DNA of 64,000 nt, taken from assembly GCA_026988115.1 (NCBI GenBank), contig JALSLV010000048.1:1-64000 (forward strand), given 5' to 3'. Within the stretch, counting starts at the first letter, position 1, and every line of letters begins with the position of its first letter. Below are positions 19,305-28,272 of this stretch, in pieces. The position numbers were made by a program, and so were the translations under genes. The stretch is from Lysobacterales bacterium (GTDB lineage Bacteria > Pseudomonadota > Gammaproteobacteria > Xanthomonadales > Marinicellaceae). Under the pieces are notes generated by a model. It had not been told where the DNA came from. It ran no database searches and worked only from the letters and a program-made list of their open reading frames with translations.

Positions 19305-19354
19305 ACATACCTTGAGGTATGTTAGTAAGCACTATAACATACTTTGAGGTATGC
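19305..19354. promoter_or_regulatory. Paired palindromic operators for the TetR regulator
   Basis: ACATACCTTGAGGTATGT (19305-19322) is a perfect 18-bp palindrome. A near copy, ACATACTTTGAGGTATGC, lies at 19337-19354. Their starts are 32 bp apart, about three helical turns, so both sites face the same side of DNA. They lie in the divergent region between the PNPOx-like gene and the TetR gene, the classic place for autoregulation and control of a divergent operon. Confidence 0.75.
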
Positions 19355-19477
19355 TGAGAAGTATTTAGTGAAACCTTAATACATCAGCTGCAAATAAAGC
19401 TGGTTTAACTAGCATTAGTATCAATTCAGTTAATAAAGTAAAAAACAGAATGAATTGTGACAACATAGAGGACGATA

Positions 19478-20023
19478 GTGCAAGTAAATACAAACAACAA
19501 TAGGCAGGCTTGGCTAACATTAGGCTTAAGGACATTAGGTGAAGAAGGTTTAAGTTCATTAAAAATCAACGAACTTTGTTTAAAGCTAAACGTAACAAAA
19601 GGGTGCTTTTACCATTGGTTTAAATCAAAAGGCGACTATGAAGAGCAAATTTTAGGGTATTGGAAACACCGATTTACTCAACAATTTATAAAACTAGCAG
19701 AAGTAGGTGTAGATAATAAGCAAAAATTATCACTTTTATGCGAACAATGCATAAGCTCAACAATTAATGGTAATCGCTTAGAATTTGAAATCAATGCTTG
19801 GACTCAAAAAAATGAGAACGTTAAGGATTTTGTTCATAAAGTCTATAAGCAACGTTATACTTATTTATTAAAATTATTATCTGGCATATATACTAATGAA
19901 GATGAGATTAAAAAGCATGCCTTAATCATTTATTCATTAGTCGTTGGGATTGATTTTTTTTACCGAAAATTATCGCGTAAAGAACTTGAGTTGATTTTTT
20001 CAGAATATTTATTTAAAAACTAA
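19478..20023 (+). CDS. TetR/AcrR-family transcriptional regulator
   Basis: The product has 181 residues starting at a GTG preceded by a good AGAGGA at 19467-19472. The N-terminal HTH is ALRTLGEEGLSSLKINELCLKLNVTKGCFYHWFKSKGDYEEQIL, with the typical F-Y-H-W-F-K recognition helix. The C-terminal helical ligand domain is divergent. It probably represses the divergent flavoprotein/membrane-protein pair and itself through the paired palindromes at 19305-19354. The ligand is unknown. Confidence 0.88.
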   Translation: MQVNTNNNRQAWLTLGLRTLGEEGLSSLKINELCLKLNVTKGCFYHWFKSKGDYEEQILGYWKHRFTQQFIKLAEVGVDNKQKLSLLCEQCISSTINGNRLEFEINAWTQKNENVKDFVHKVYKQRYTYLLKLLSGIYTNEDEIKKHALIIYSLVVGIDFFYRKLSRKELELIFSEYLFKN

Positions 20024-20107
20024 TTCATCATTAGGATTTAACTAAAATTCCTAGAGTTCAATTTCTGCTTGTTGTAACATAACATTTTACTAAACACCAT
20101 TTCAAAA

Positions 20108-21271
20108 ATGCTTCATCGATTAAATAATGTCAATCTCTATTCGCCCAGCAGTCAAGGTGTTTGTAATATCTTGGTTGCAGCTGGAAAAATTGTTGAAATC
20201 AACACAAAAGCGATTGTGATTGATTCAAATTTACTTGTAAGCGACCATAACTTTGCTGGCAAAAGAGTTGTTCCTGGCATTATTGATGCCCATGCACACA
20301 TTACAGGCGGAGGTGGAGAGGCTGGATTTAAAACCAAAGTCCCTGCTCTGCATTTATCCCAATACACAAAAGCGGGCGTCACAACCATCATTGGCTTACT
20401 TGGAACAGATGACACCACACGCAATACCTCATCAGTTATTGCTCAGGTTTATGCGCTGCGCGAAGAAGGCTTAAGTGCTTGGTGTTATACCGGTGGTTAC
20501 CACATTCCTTTATCAACATTAACTGGCAGTGTTCGCAAAGACATGGTTCATATTGAACCGATTATTGGCGTGGGAGAACTTGCTATCTCTGACCACCGTT
20601 CCTCGCAACCAACTTTTGATGAAATCGCTCGCATCGCAGGTGATGTGCATGTGGCTGGACTCATGACAGGCAAGGCGGGTATTGTGCATTTTCATTTAGG
20701 TGATGGGTCACGCAAGTTAGACTTAATTGAAAAATTATTAGATGAAACTGAAATCCCTGCTCGCGTGTTAAACCCAACCCATTGCAACCGTAACATTCCA
20801 TTATTCGAGCAAGCCTGTGAACTCACAAAGCGTGGTATTAACATTGACGTCACTGCTTTTCCTGCTACCGATAGTGATGAAGAATATTCCGCAGCCGAAT
20901 CCTTTAGAATTTACATGAAAGGTGGCTTTAATAGAGAAAGGTTCACTATTTCATCTGATGGCGGTGGTTGTTTGCCGCATTTTGATGCACAAGGTGAATT
21001 GCTGCATTTGGACTATGGTCGTTGCACATTACTGAGTGATACACTTAAAGAATTATTGGATGAAGGCTATAAATTGGATGAAGTCATGCCAGTATTCACC
21101 AGTAATGTGGCAAAATTATTGCGCTTAACTAACAAAGGCACACTAGAGATTGGCAAAGACGCCGATTTAATCATATTGGATAATGAAAACAAAATAGAAT
21201 CCGTGATGGCATTAGGAAAATGGCATCAAAAGAATTATAAAACCATTAAAAAAGGTGGTTTTGAACAATAA
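20108..21271 (+). CDS. iadA: Isoaspartyl dipeptidase
   Basis: The protein has 387 residues. It is a metal-dependent amidohydrolase: the first metal-binding motif is IIDAHAHITGG, and KTKVPALHLSQYTKAGVTTIIGLLGTDDTTRN and DPTHCNRN-like FNPTH regions follow the IadA pattern. Later sequence GKDADLIILDNENKI is the usual composite-domain end. IadA hydrolyses beta-aspartyl dipeptides. Its place directly before cphB and cphA strongly suggests it cleaves beta-Asp-Arg released from cyanophycin, yielding Asp and Arg. Dihydroorotase was considered but fits less well. Confidence 0.88.
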   Translation: MLHRLNNVNLYSPSSQGVCNILVAAGKIVEINTKAIVIDSNLLVSDHNFAGKRVVPGIIDAHAHITGGGGEAGFKTKVPALHLSQYTKAGVTTIIGLLGTDDTTRNTSSVIAQVYALREEGLSAWCYTGGYHIPLSTLTGSVRKDMVHIEPIIGVGELAISDHRSSQPTFDEIARIAGDVHVAGLMTGKAGIVHFHLGDGSRKLDLIEKLLDETEIPARVLNPTHCNRNIPLFEQACELTKRGINIDVTAFPATDSDEEYSAAESFRIYMKGGFNRERFTISSDGGGCLPHFDAQGELLHLDYGRCTLLSDTLKELLDEGYKLDEVMPVFTSNVAKLLRLTNKGTLEIGKDADLIILDNENKIESVMALGKWHQKNYKTIKKGGFEQ

Positions 21272-21338
21272 AACATTGCCGTGAATTAGGAGGAATTTCT
21301 ATTTACGGAAATATAAAAATTTATAAGAGGAAAATTAT

Positions 21339-22157
21339 ATGTGCCCAGCTGATGCTGTACAAAACGTAGACCGTGGTTGGATAATTCCAATTGGCGGTGC
21401 TGAAGACAAAGAAAACGACATGACAATTCTTAAACGCTTTTGGGAATTATCAGGTGGCAAAAAAGCCAAGATTTTAATTATCCCAACGGCATCACAACTG
21501 GCTGATACTGGACCGCGATACGTGGAAGTTTTTGAACGTCTTGGCGGCAAAGCCATGTACATAAGAGTGGATGAACGTGAAGATTGTTTTAAAGACCGCA
21601 TCCAAGGCAAGTTAAAACGGGCTACGGGTATCTTTATTACTGGTGGAAATCAATTGCGTTTGTCCACAATTTTGGGAGGAACACCCGTTGCAAAACTTAT
21701 TCGTTCACTCAATGCAAATGGGATTCACGTTGCGGGTACGTCTGCTGGTGCTGCTATTGTTACCGAACACATGATAGCAGGCGGAAAAGCCGGCCCTACA
21801 CCGACAGAAGATGGAGCAACCATGGCTCCGGGACTGGGGTTAACCAATAAACTCATTGTTGACCAACACTTTAGGCAACGCGATAGAATTGGTCGATTAA
21901 TGACAGCTCTATCCTACAATCCTTTTATATCGGGAATTGGTATTGATGAAGACACCGCTGCCTTTATTAATCCACAAGGTGTTTTTGAAGTGGTGGGCGC
22001 AGGCAGCATTACCGTTGTTGATCCAGCCCGATTAACCCATTCTTCAATGCACGATGCCAGGCATCGGGAAAACTTGACGCTTATTGGCATGACTGTACAT
22101 GTTTTGAGTGAAGGGGCAAAATACGACATTAATACTCGGGAAGCATTTGAAGAGTAA
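21339..22157 (+). CDS. cphB: Cyanophycinase
   Basis: The protein has 272 residues, typical of intracellular CphB. The opening WIIPIGGAEDK and the nucleophile motif GTSAGAAIV (about residue 130) match peptidase family S51. LIVDQHFRQRDRIGRLM carries the conserved His region, and GIGIDEDTAAFI is also characteristic. It is an exo-acting serine hydrolase that releases beta-Asp-Arg from cyanophycin. A good AGAGG ribosome site precedes the ATG. No signal peptide is present, so it acts in the cytoplasm. Confidence 0.94.
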   Translation: MCPADAVQNVDRGWIIPIGGAEDKENDMTILKRFWELSGGKKAKILIIPTASQLADTGPRYVEVFERLGGKAMYIRVDEREDCFKDRIQGKLKRATGIFITGGNQLRLSTILGGTPVAKLIRSLNANGIHVAGTSAGAAIVTEHMIAGGKAGPTPTEDGATMAPGLGLTNKLIVDQHFRQRDRIGRLMTALSYNPFISGIGIDEDTAAFINPQGVFEVVGAGSITVVDPARLTHSSMHDARHRENLTLIGMTVHVLSEGAKYDINTREAFEE

Positions 22158-22224
22158 GTTTAACGAACAAATTGTGAGATTCTTGCCCATGCAAGAACAA
22201 TAAATAAGAGAGAGGAAAACAACC

Positions 22225-25029
22225 ATGAAAATATTATCAACCAATGTCTATGTAGGGCCAAACTTGTATGCACATTTCCCTGTTATTAGACAACAGCTAA
22301 ATTTGGGTATTCTAGAACAATGGCCTACAGCTAAAATTGGTGATAGTTTTATTGATGCATTAATTACCGCTCTACCTGGTTTACAAGAACATGGCTGTTC
22401 CTATGGAGTCGAAGGTGGTTTTATTCGTCGTCTACGTGAAGACGGTGGCACATGGATGGGGCATGTCTTAGAGCACGCAACTTTAGAATTGCAAAACATG
22501 GCAGGATCTGATGTCACTTTTGGTAAAACTCGCTCTATAGATGATCAACCAGGTTGTTACAACATGGTATTCCAATACAAACAGCGTGATGTTGGATTGG
22601 AGGCCGCCCGAATTGCTAGACAACTGCTCTACTCTTTAATGCCTAGTGAATTACAATCACAACTGCAAGATGTCATTGATAGCGATTTTGATTTTGAGGA
22701 CGAAAAAACCACTTTTATTCGTTTTGCCCAACGAAAGGAACTCGGCCCTTCAACGGCTTCAATAGTAAAAGCCGCTGAAGCTCGCGGTATTCCATGGTTA
22801 CGATTAAACGAATACTCTTTAGTGCAATTTGGTCATGGTAAATTTCAACAACGTATTCAAGCCACTATTACCTCAAAAACCACCCACATTGCGGTAGAAA
22901 TTTCATGCGATAAAGAAGATACACACAAATTACTCAAAGACTTAGGATTACCATTACCACGACAAGAGCTGGTTTATTCGCCACGACAAGCGGTACGAAT
23001 GGCGCGACGCATGGGTTATCCTGTAGTGGTAAAACCCTTAGATGGAAACCATGGAAGAGGAATTACCATTGATATAAACGAAGACAATGAAATAGAATCC
23101 GCTTTTGCCTTTGCGCGTGAAAAAGGCAACTCCCGAGCCATCTTAATTGAATCAATGATTACTGGTTATGACCACAGAATGTTAGTGGTTAATGGCGAAT
23201 TAGTGGCTGTGGCAAAGCGAGTCCCAGGGCATGTTGTTGGTGATGGCAAAAACAGCATTGAACAATTAGTTGAAATCGTCAACTCTGATCCAAGACGCGG
23301 TGTTGGACACGAAAAAGTCTTAACCAATTTAGAGTTCGATAGGCAAGCTAAATTACTCATTGAACAAGCAAGTTATACAAAAGACACAGTTTTACCAAAA
23401 GACGAAGTCTTTTATTTGCGTTCAACTGCTAACCTTTCAACTGGTGGAACGGCAATTGATGTCACCGATGAAGTGCACCCCGATAATAAAGCCATGGCAG
23501 AGCGTGCTGTTTTAGCCGTTGGTTTGGATGTTGGTGGTGTTGATTTCTTAACTGATGATATATCTCAATCTTACAAAGATATTGGCGGTGGTATTTGTGA
23601 AGTCAATGCCGCACCCGGTTTTAGAATGCACGTAGCACCCTCAGAAGGAAAACCCCGAGACGTAGCCGGCAAGGTCATCGACATGTTATTCCCTGAAGGC
23701 ATGCCAAGTCGCATCCCTATCGCTGCAATTACAGGAACAAACGGCAAAACAACCACGGCACGAATGCTCTCACACATCTTAAAAACGTGCGGACATATCG
23801 TTGGCAATACGGCAACTGAAGGTGTCTATATTGATGGGCGATTAACCGTAAAAGGTGACATGACAGGTCCCATGGCATCGCATATTGTTTTGCGTGACCC
23901 AACAGTCGATATTGCCGTTTTAGAAACCGCTAGAGGCGGCATTGTTCGCGCTGGATTGGGTTATAGCTCAACCAATGTCTCTGCCTGTTTAAATATTTCA
24001 TCAGACCATTTGGGAATTCGAGGAATCAACACCTTAGAACAATTAGCCGAAGCCAAACGTGTGGTAGTAGAAGTCGCAAAGGATGTTGCTGTACTTAATG
24101 CCGATGATCAATTATGTCTTGAAATGGCAGATCATACGCAAGCAGAAAAGGTTTGTTATGTCACCATGAATCCAGGTCACCAACTGGTAAAAGAACACAT
24201 TAAACACGGTGGCATGGCATTTGTACTTGAGCAAGGCATCAATGGCGATATGATTACCATTTACGATAATGGTGCACACATTCCTTTGTTGTGGACGCAT
24301 TTAATTCCTGCAACCATTGAAGGAAAAGCCACACACAATGTACAAAATGCCATGTTTGCTGCTGCCCTTGCCTATTCGATGAAAAAAGATTTGGATGAAA
24401 TTAGGCATGGACTACGAACCTTTGATTCCACCTTTTTCCAAGCCCCAGGACGCATGAATCAATACGATGAACACCCTTACAAAGTTATACTGGATTACGG
24501 TCATAACCAAGCCGCCATTAAAGTGGTTTGCCAAACCATCGACCGATTTGAAGTTAACGGTGAAAAAACGGTTGTTTTAGCGGCTCCAGGTGATAGACGC
24601 GATGAAGATATCAAAGCCATTGCGGCAGAAGCTTCAGGACATTTTGACAATTACATTTTAAAAGCCGATGATAACCGCCGTGGACGTGATGAGCGCGAAG
24701 TGCCTTTGATGTTGCAACAACAGTTATTAGACTCAGGTGTTGCAGAAAACAAAATTCAGATAATTGCCGATGAGACACAAGCCGTAGAACACGCCTTATC
24801 AGCCGCAAATGAAAATGATTTAGTTTTGATATTTGGAGATAATATTACTCGCTGTTGGAAACAAATCATACATTTCAACCCTGAGAATCAAAAATCAACA
24901 ACGGCAACACCTGAGAACATTGTTTCAAATGTTATCGTTGAGGAAGAAAACAGCCATTTAGATTCCATGCAATTAATAAAAGACGAACGTGGAGTCCGAT
25001 TGGCGCGTATCGAAGAAGAGGGAGATTAA
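22225..25029 (+). CDS. cphA: Cyanophycin synthetase
   Basis: The protein has 934 residues. The N-terminal domain (about 1-160) precedes an ATP-grasp module (about 215-475; VVKPLDGNHGRGITI, ICEVNAAPGFRMH) and a Mur-ligase-like module from about 490 with the P-loop AAITGTNGKTTTARM. This order is that of CphA1, which adds Asp then Arg alternately to build multi-L-arginyl-poly-L-aspartate. The length exceeds that of short CphA relatives. The strong AGAGAGGA ribosome-binding site lies 7 nt upstream. It follows cphB by 67 bp. Confidence 0.95.
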   Translation: MKILSTNVYVGPNLYAHFPVIRQQLNLGILEQWPTAKIGDSFIDALITALPGLQEHGCSYGVEGGFIRRLREDGGTWMGHVLEHATLELQNMAGSDVTFGKTRSIDDQPGCYNMVFQYKQRDVGLEAARIARQLLYSLMPSELQSQLQDVIDSDFDFEDEKTTFIRFAQRKELGPSTASIVKAAEARGIPWLRLNEYSLVQFGHGKFQQRIQATITSKTTHIAVEISCDKEDTHKLLKDLGLPLPRQELVYSPRQAVRMARRMGYPVVVKPLDGNHGRGITIDINEDNEIESAFAFAREKGNSRAILIESMITGYDHRMLVVNGELVAVAKRVPGHVVGDGKNSIEQLVEIVNSDPRRGVGHEKVLTNLEFDRQAKLLIEQASYTKDTVLPKDEVFYLRSTANLSTGGTAIDVTDEVHPDNKAMAERAVLAVGLDVGGVDFLTDDISQSYKDIGGGICEVNAAPGFRMHVAPSEGKPRDVAGKVIDMLFPEGMPSRIPIAAITGTNGKTTTARMLSHILKTCGHIVGNTATEGVYIDGRLTVKGDMTGPMASHIVLRDPTVDIAVLETARGGIVRAGLGYSSTNVSACLNISSDHLGIRGINTLEQLAEAKRVVVEVAKDVAVLNADDQLCLEMADHTQAEKVCYVTMNPGHQLVKEHIKHGGMAFVLEQGINGDMITIYDNGAHIPLLWTHLIPATIEGKATHNVQNAMFAAALAYSMKKDLDEIRHGLRTFDSTFFQAPGRMNQYDEHPYKVILDYGHNQAAIKVVCQTIDRFEVNGEKTVVLAAPGDRRDEDIKAIAAEASGHFDNYILKADDNRRGRDEREVPLMLQQQLLDSGVAENKIQIIADETQAVEHALSAANENDLVLIFGDNITRCWKQIIHFNPENQKSTTATPENIVSNVIVEEENSHLDSMQLIKDERGVRLARIEEEGD

Positions 25030-25038
25030 GCAAAAGAC

Positions 25039-25611
25039 ATGAAAATAGAATTTTGCAATTATTGCGGTGCCAAAGTGGAATATAAAATCCCGGCATCCGA
25101 TGACCATAAACGCGCTATTTGTACACAATGCAAGGCTATTCATTATCAAAACCCAAAGATTATCACGGGTGTGATTGTTGAACACGAGGGTCAAATATTA
25201 TTAGCTAAACGTGCAATCCAGCCACGTTATGGAACTTGGACTATACCTGCTGGATTTATGGAATTAGGCGAAACCGTGCAAGCGGGTGCTCGCCGTGAGT
25301 GTTTTGAAGAAACCGAAGCAAAACTCAAAAATGTCGAGTTGTTTGGCATCTATAACACCATTAGCAACTCACAGGTTTACACCATTTTTAGAGCGCAGTT
25401 GGATGGCAAACACTTCACAGCCACTGCTGAAAGCTTGGATGTAAAACTATATTATCCTAAGGATATTCCTTGGGATAATATTGCCTTTCCCTGTGTCGAA
25501 CACGCACTCAAACGCTTTGTAAAAGAAATGAAAACAGGTTTTACAATTGCCTTAGAAGACATTCACGAAGATTTTGAAGGTTCCAGAAAAACAGGGTATT
25601 TTGACAATTAA
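25039..25611 (+). CDS. NUDIX hydrolase with zinc ribbon
   Basis: The protein has 190 residues. A small N-terminal zinc ribbon has CNYCG and CTQCK pairs (residues 5-33), as in NADH pyrophosphatase-type proteins. The Nudix box begins GFMELGETVQAGARRECFEETEA, with the usual Gly near its end replaced by Glu. It likely hydrolyses a nucleoside diphosphate derivative such as ADP-ribose or NADH. It starts 9 bp after cphA, suggesting a shared transcript, but a role in cyanophycin metabolism is not established. Confidence 0.82.
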   Translation: MKIEFCNYCGAKVEYKIPASDDHKRAICTQCKAIHYQNPKIITGVIVEHEGQILLAKRAIQPRYGTWTIPAGFMELGETVQAGARRECFEETEAKLKNVELFGIYNTISNSQVYTIFRAQLDGKHFTATAESLDVKLYYPKDIPWDNIAFPCVEHALKRFVKEMKTGFTIALEDIHEDFEGSRKTGYFDN

Positions 25612-25630
25612 AAAAGAAAAAAACTCACCT

Positions 25631-25663
25631 AAAAGGATACCCTCCTAACTATTATCCTTTTTC
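25631..25663 (+). terminator. Rho-independent terminator after the cyanophycin operon
   Basis: The arms AAAAGGATA (25631-25639) and TATCCTTTT (25653-25661) pair around a 13-nt loop and run into a T-rich tail. It is placed just after the NUDIX gene, ahead of the convergent membrane-protein gene. Confidence 0.7.
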
Positions 25664-26044
25664 TTAAAACCTTTGGATTGCAGCTATTTGCACTAATAGG
25701 ATTGGATACTTGAATACCCAAAAAAGCATAAAACTAATTTTGTCTCTGAATATGTTACCAATCGTATTAGACAAGTGGTGGTATTCGATGTATTGTTCAT
25801 CCATTAATTTTCTTGTTATTAACACATTAAGGGCGATGCCAATTATGAGATAAATACCAACGAGAACAAGTACCCAGCCTTTATTTTTTCGACTATCTAT
25901 AATTCCTGCATGTTCTAAGCCCAACAAGAATTTATAAGACAAGTAAAGCAATAATACAGCGAGAACATAATAAAGCCATGAACGTAAAATCGGGTATTTT
26001 TTCTCTGGTTGTTGTGGGTCGTATTTAACAGGTTCTTCACTCAT
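25664..26044 (-). CDS. Small integral membrane protein, unknown
   Basis: The product has 126 residues with three hydrophobic segments (about 21-43, 55-80 and 103-122). A short hydrophilic N-terminus begins MSEEPVKYDPQQPEKKYP. A small conserved-looking loop RKLMDEQYIEYHHLSNTIGNIF lies between the second and third segments. I cannot assign a family. It lies alone, convergent with the cyanophycin operon. Confidence 0.5.
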   Translation of the reverse strand: MSEEPVKYDPQQPEKKYPILRSWLYYVLAVLLLYLSYKFLLGLEHAGIIDSRKNKGWVLVLVGIYLIIGIALNVLITRKLMDEQYIEYHHLSNTIGNIFRDKISFMLFWVFKYPILLVQIAAIQRF

Positions 26045-26175
26045 TTTTAAGCTCTTTTCAGTTATTTTATTTCCATTAATCGCTGTGCAGGGATTCTTTT
26101 TATTTGATTATTATACATGATTAGACAACTTCTTACTATTTCAGTTTAAATGCAAAGAAAGGTTTGTTTTGCCAA

Positions 26176-26937
26176 TTAAAAAACAAACCTTGTATGAGCC
26201 GTTTTATAGTTAATTGAATCAAGTATGAAATTTCTTTTTCCACCGTTAACTATCCACATCTGAGTTTTGGCTCGAGAACATATTTCAGCAGCCTGAATCT
26301 TAGAGGTCATGCCACCAGTACCAAGTTTATTGTTAGTGTTTTCATCGATGTACTGCATGCAAAGGCTTATCTCAGTAATTTCGGGTAATAATTGAGCATC
26401 TGCGTACTTTTGTGGGTTTTTATCAAATAAACCATCAATATCTGAGGCAAGCATAAGTAAATCGGCTTTGAGTAAGTTGGCAACATAAGCAGACAATTTA
26501 TCATTATCACCAAAAACCAGTTCATCAATAGCGATAGTATCATTTTCATTGATGATTGGAATAAAATCGTTTTCAAATAAATCAGTGAGTGTGTTTAATA
26601 TATTATCTTGTGCTTCTGGGTTATCAAAATCCCTGTAAGTAACTAAACATTGTGCCATGGGTAGTCCAAAGTCACGAAATATCTCGTTGTAAATTTGCAT
26701 TAAAATGGGTTGCCCAATTGCAGCAAGTGCTTGTTTTGATTCGGATTTTTTCCACTTATTGACAGCAATAAAATGTTGAGCCGTGGCAATGGCTCCTGAA
26801 GAAACAATAGCGATATTATAATCTTGGCGAAGTCGGACTAATTGACGCGCTATGTCCTCAATTTTGCCACGGGAAATGCGGTTTGAGCCTGCGGTTAAAG
26901 TTGATGAACCAATTTTAAGAATTAAGGTTTTTTTCAT
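26176..26937 (-). CDS. proB: Glutamate 5-kinase lacking the PUA domain
   Basis: The protein has 253 residues. The amino-acid kinase domain is complete: LILKIGSSTLTA (start), IVSSGAIATA, PIINENDTIAIDELVFGDNDKLSAYVANLLKADLLMLASDIDGL and TGGMTSKIQAAEI. It ends shortly after the kinase fold, so the C-terminal PUA domain of the E. coli enzyme (about 370 residues in all) is missing. Short ProB forms are known in some bacteria. It phosphorylates glutamate in proline synthesis. It follows proA by 3 bp. Confidence 0.88.
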   Translation of the reverse strand: MKKTLILKIGSSTLTAGSNRISRGKIEDIARQLVRLRQDYNIAIVSSGAIATAQHFIAVNKWKKSESKQALAAIGQPILMQIYNEIFRDFGLPMAQCLVTYRDFDNPEAQDNILNTLTDLFENDFIPIINENDTIAIDELVFGDNDKLSAYVANLLKADLLMLASDIDGLFDKNPQKYADAQLLPEITEISLCMQYIDENTNNKLGTGGMTSKIQAAEICSRAKTQMWIVNGGKRNFILDSINYKTAHTRFVF

Positions 26938-26940
26938 AAA

Positions 26941-28122
26941 TCACCCACGAACATTACCATTTCCCGAAATAAACCACTTATTTGTAACCAATTCGTTAAG
27001 CCCAACAGGTCCTCGAAAATGCAGTTTTTGGGTGCTTATAGCAATTTCTGCACCTAAACCAAACTCACCGCCATCGGTATAACGTGTGGAGGCATTGTGA
27101 TAGACCGCTGCACAATCCACCGAGTGCTGAAATTGCTGTGCTTTTATTTTATCATTGGTGATAATAACTGCCGAATGCCCGCCTGAATACTGATTAATTC
27201 CAACAATAGCCTGTTCCAGGCTGTCAACTTGTGCCAATAATATTTTACTGGCTAAAAATTCTTCATAAAAGACCTTGCTATTTTTTATTGGTTTTATTCT
27301 GTTATTTAATGCGGCTATGGCATCATCTGCAACTATTTCTATTTGATTGTTATTCAATGCTGCAATTAATTTTTGTAATTTATCAGCTGCGTGAGACGGG
27401 TGAATATAAACTTTATCCAAAGCATTGCAGACACTGATTCGCGTTTTACCATCAAGTATTATTTTGATAGCCATATCAAAATCAGCGTTTTCATCTATGT
27501 ACATGAAGTTATTTCCACGACCGGATATTATCATTGGAATATCGGTATTTTCACGTATAGAATTGATTAATTGCTCCCCTCCTCGTGGAATAATCACATC
27601 TATTTTAAGCTCTTTACTTTGAATTAATTCTTGTGTTTGCTGACGGTCATAATCTAAGTATTGTACGGCATGTTTATCTTGTCCATTTTTTTCTAAAGCG
27701 TGTTGCCATAAATCTGTTAATACTAAATTGGTATTTCTGGCTTCTTTCCCCCCTTTGAGTAAAATTTTATTGCCTGCTTTAAATGCCGTAATAGCTGCTT
27801 CTATGGTGACATCGGGTCGAGATTCGTAGATAATCAAGATGGTTCCAAAAGGCACAACCCTATTTTCAATTATCAAATTGGGTTCTTTTTCATAACGATA
27901 CAATACCTGCCCTTCAGGATCATTCATTCGCTTAACTTTTAAAACCGACAGTTGCATGCCTTTTATCTTGGCAGCATTGACTTTTAATCGATCATACAGT
28001 GCTTCATCGTCTTGAGAGCAGGCCGATAAATCAATCTGATTTGCAGTTAAAATTGCTTCCGAATTTTTCACAATTAAATCCGATAAATCGTGAAGCACCT
28101 TATTCTTTATTTCAGTATTCAT
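26941..28122 (-). CDS. proA: Gamma-glutamyl phosphate reductase
   Basis: The protein has 393 residues. The aldehyde dehydrogenase-like fold includes VPFGTILIIYESRPDVTIEAA, GNKILLKGGKEARNTN, IPRGGEQLI and the catalytic Cys in GKTRISVCNALDKVYIH. The C-terminal GGEFGLGAEIAISTQKLHFRGPVGLNELVT is characteristic. It reduces glutamyl phosphate to glutamate semialdehyde. Here proA precedes proB, the reverse of E. coli proBA. It is divergent from the RND operon. Confidence 0.92.
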   Translation of the reverse strand: MNTEIKNKVLHDLSDLIVKNSEAILTANQIDLSACSQDDEALYDRLKVNAAKIKGMQLSVLKVKRMNDPEGQVLYRYEKEPNLIIENRVVPFGTILIIYESRPDVTIEAAITAFKAGNKILLKGGKEARNTNLVLTDLWQHALEKNGQDKHAVQYLDYDRQQTQELIQSKELKIDVIIPRGGEQLINSIRENTDIPMIISGRGNNFMYIDENADFDMAIKIILDGKTRISVCNALDKVYIHPSHAADKLQKLIAALNNNQIEIVADDAIAALNNRIKPIKNSKVFYEEFLASKILLAQVDSLEQAIVGINQYSGGHSAVIITNDKIKAQQFQHSVDCAAVYHNASTRYTDGGEFGLGAEIAISTQKLHFRGPVGLNELVTNKWFISGNGNVRG

Positions 28123-28272
28123 GAAACTTAATATTGTTTGTAATCAAGTCCCTATCGTACAACAATTCTAAATATTTTCTATAATTTTTGCGCTTATGTT
28201 ACAATCGACTTGAATTTTATTAAAATATCGCTATATTAGCATCTTCTAATATATCGCTCAAAAGAGTAGCCT

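Noticed and set aside
20108-21271. Dihydroorotase
   Set aside because: The metal site and neighbouring cphB/cphA genes fit isoaspartyl dipeptidase much better.
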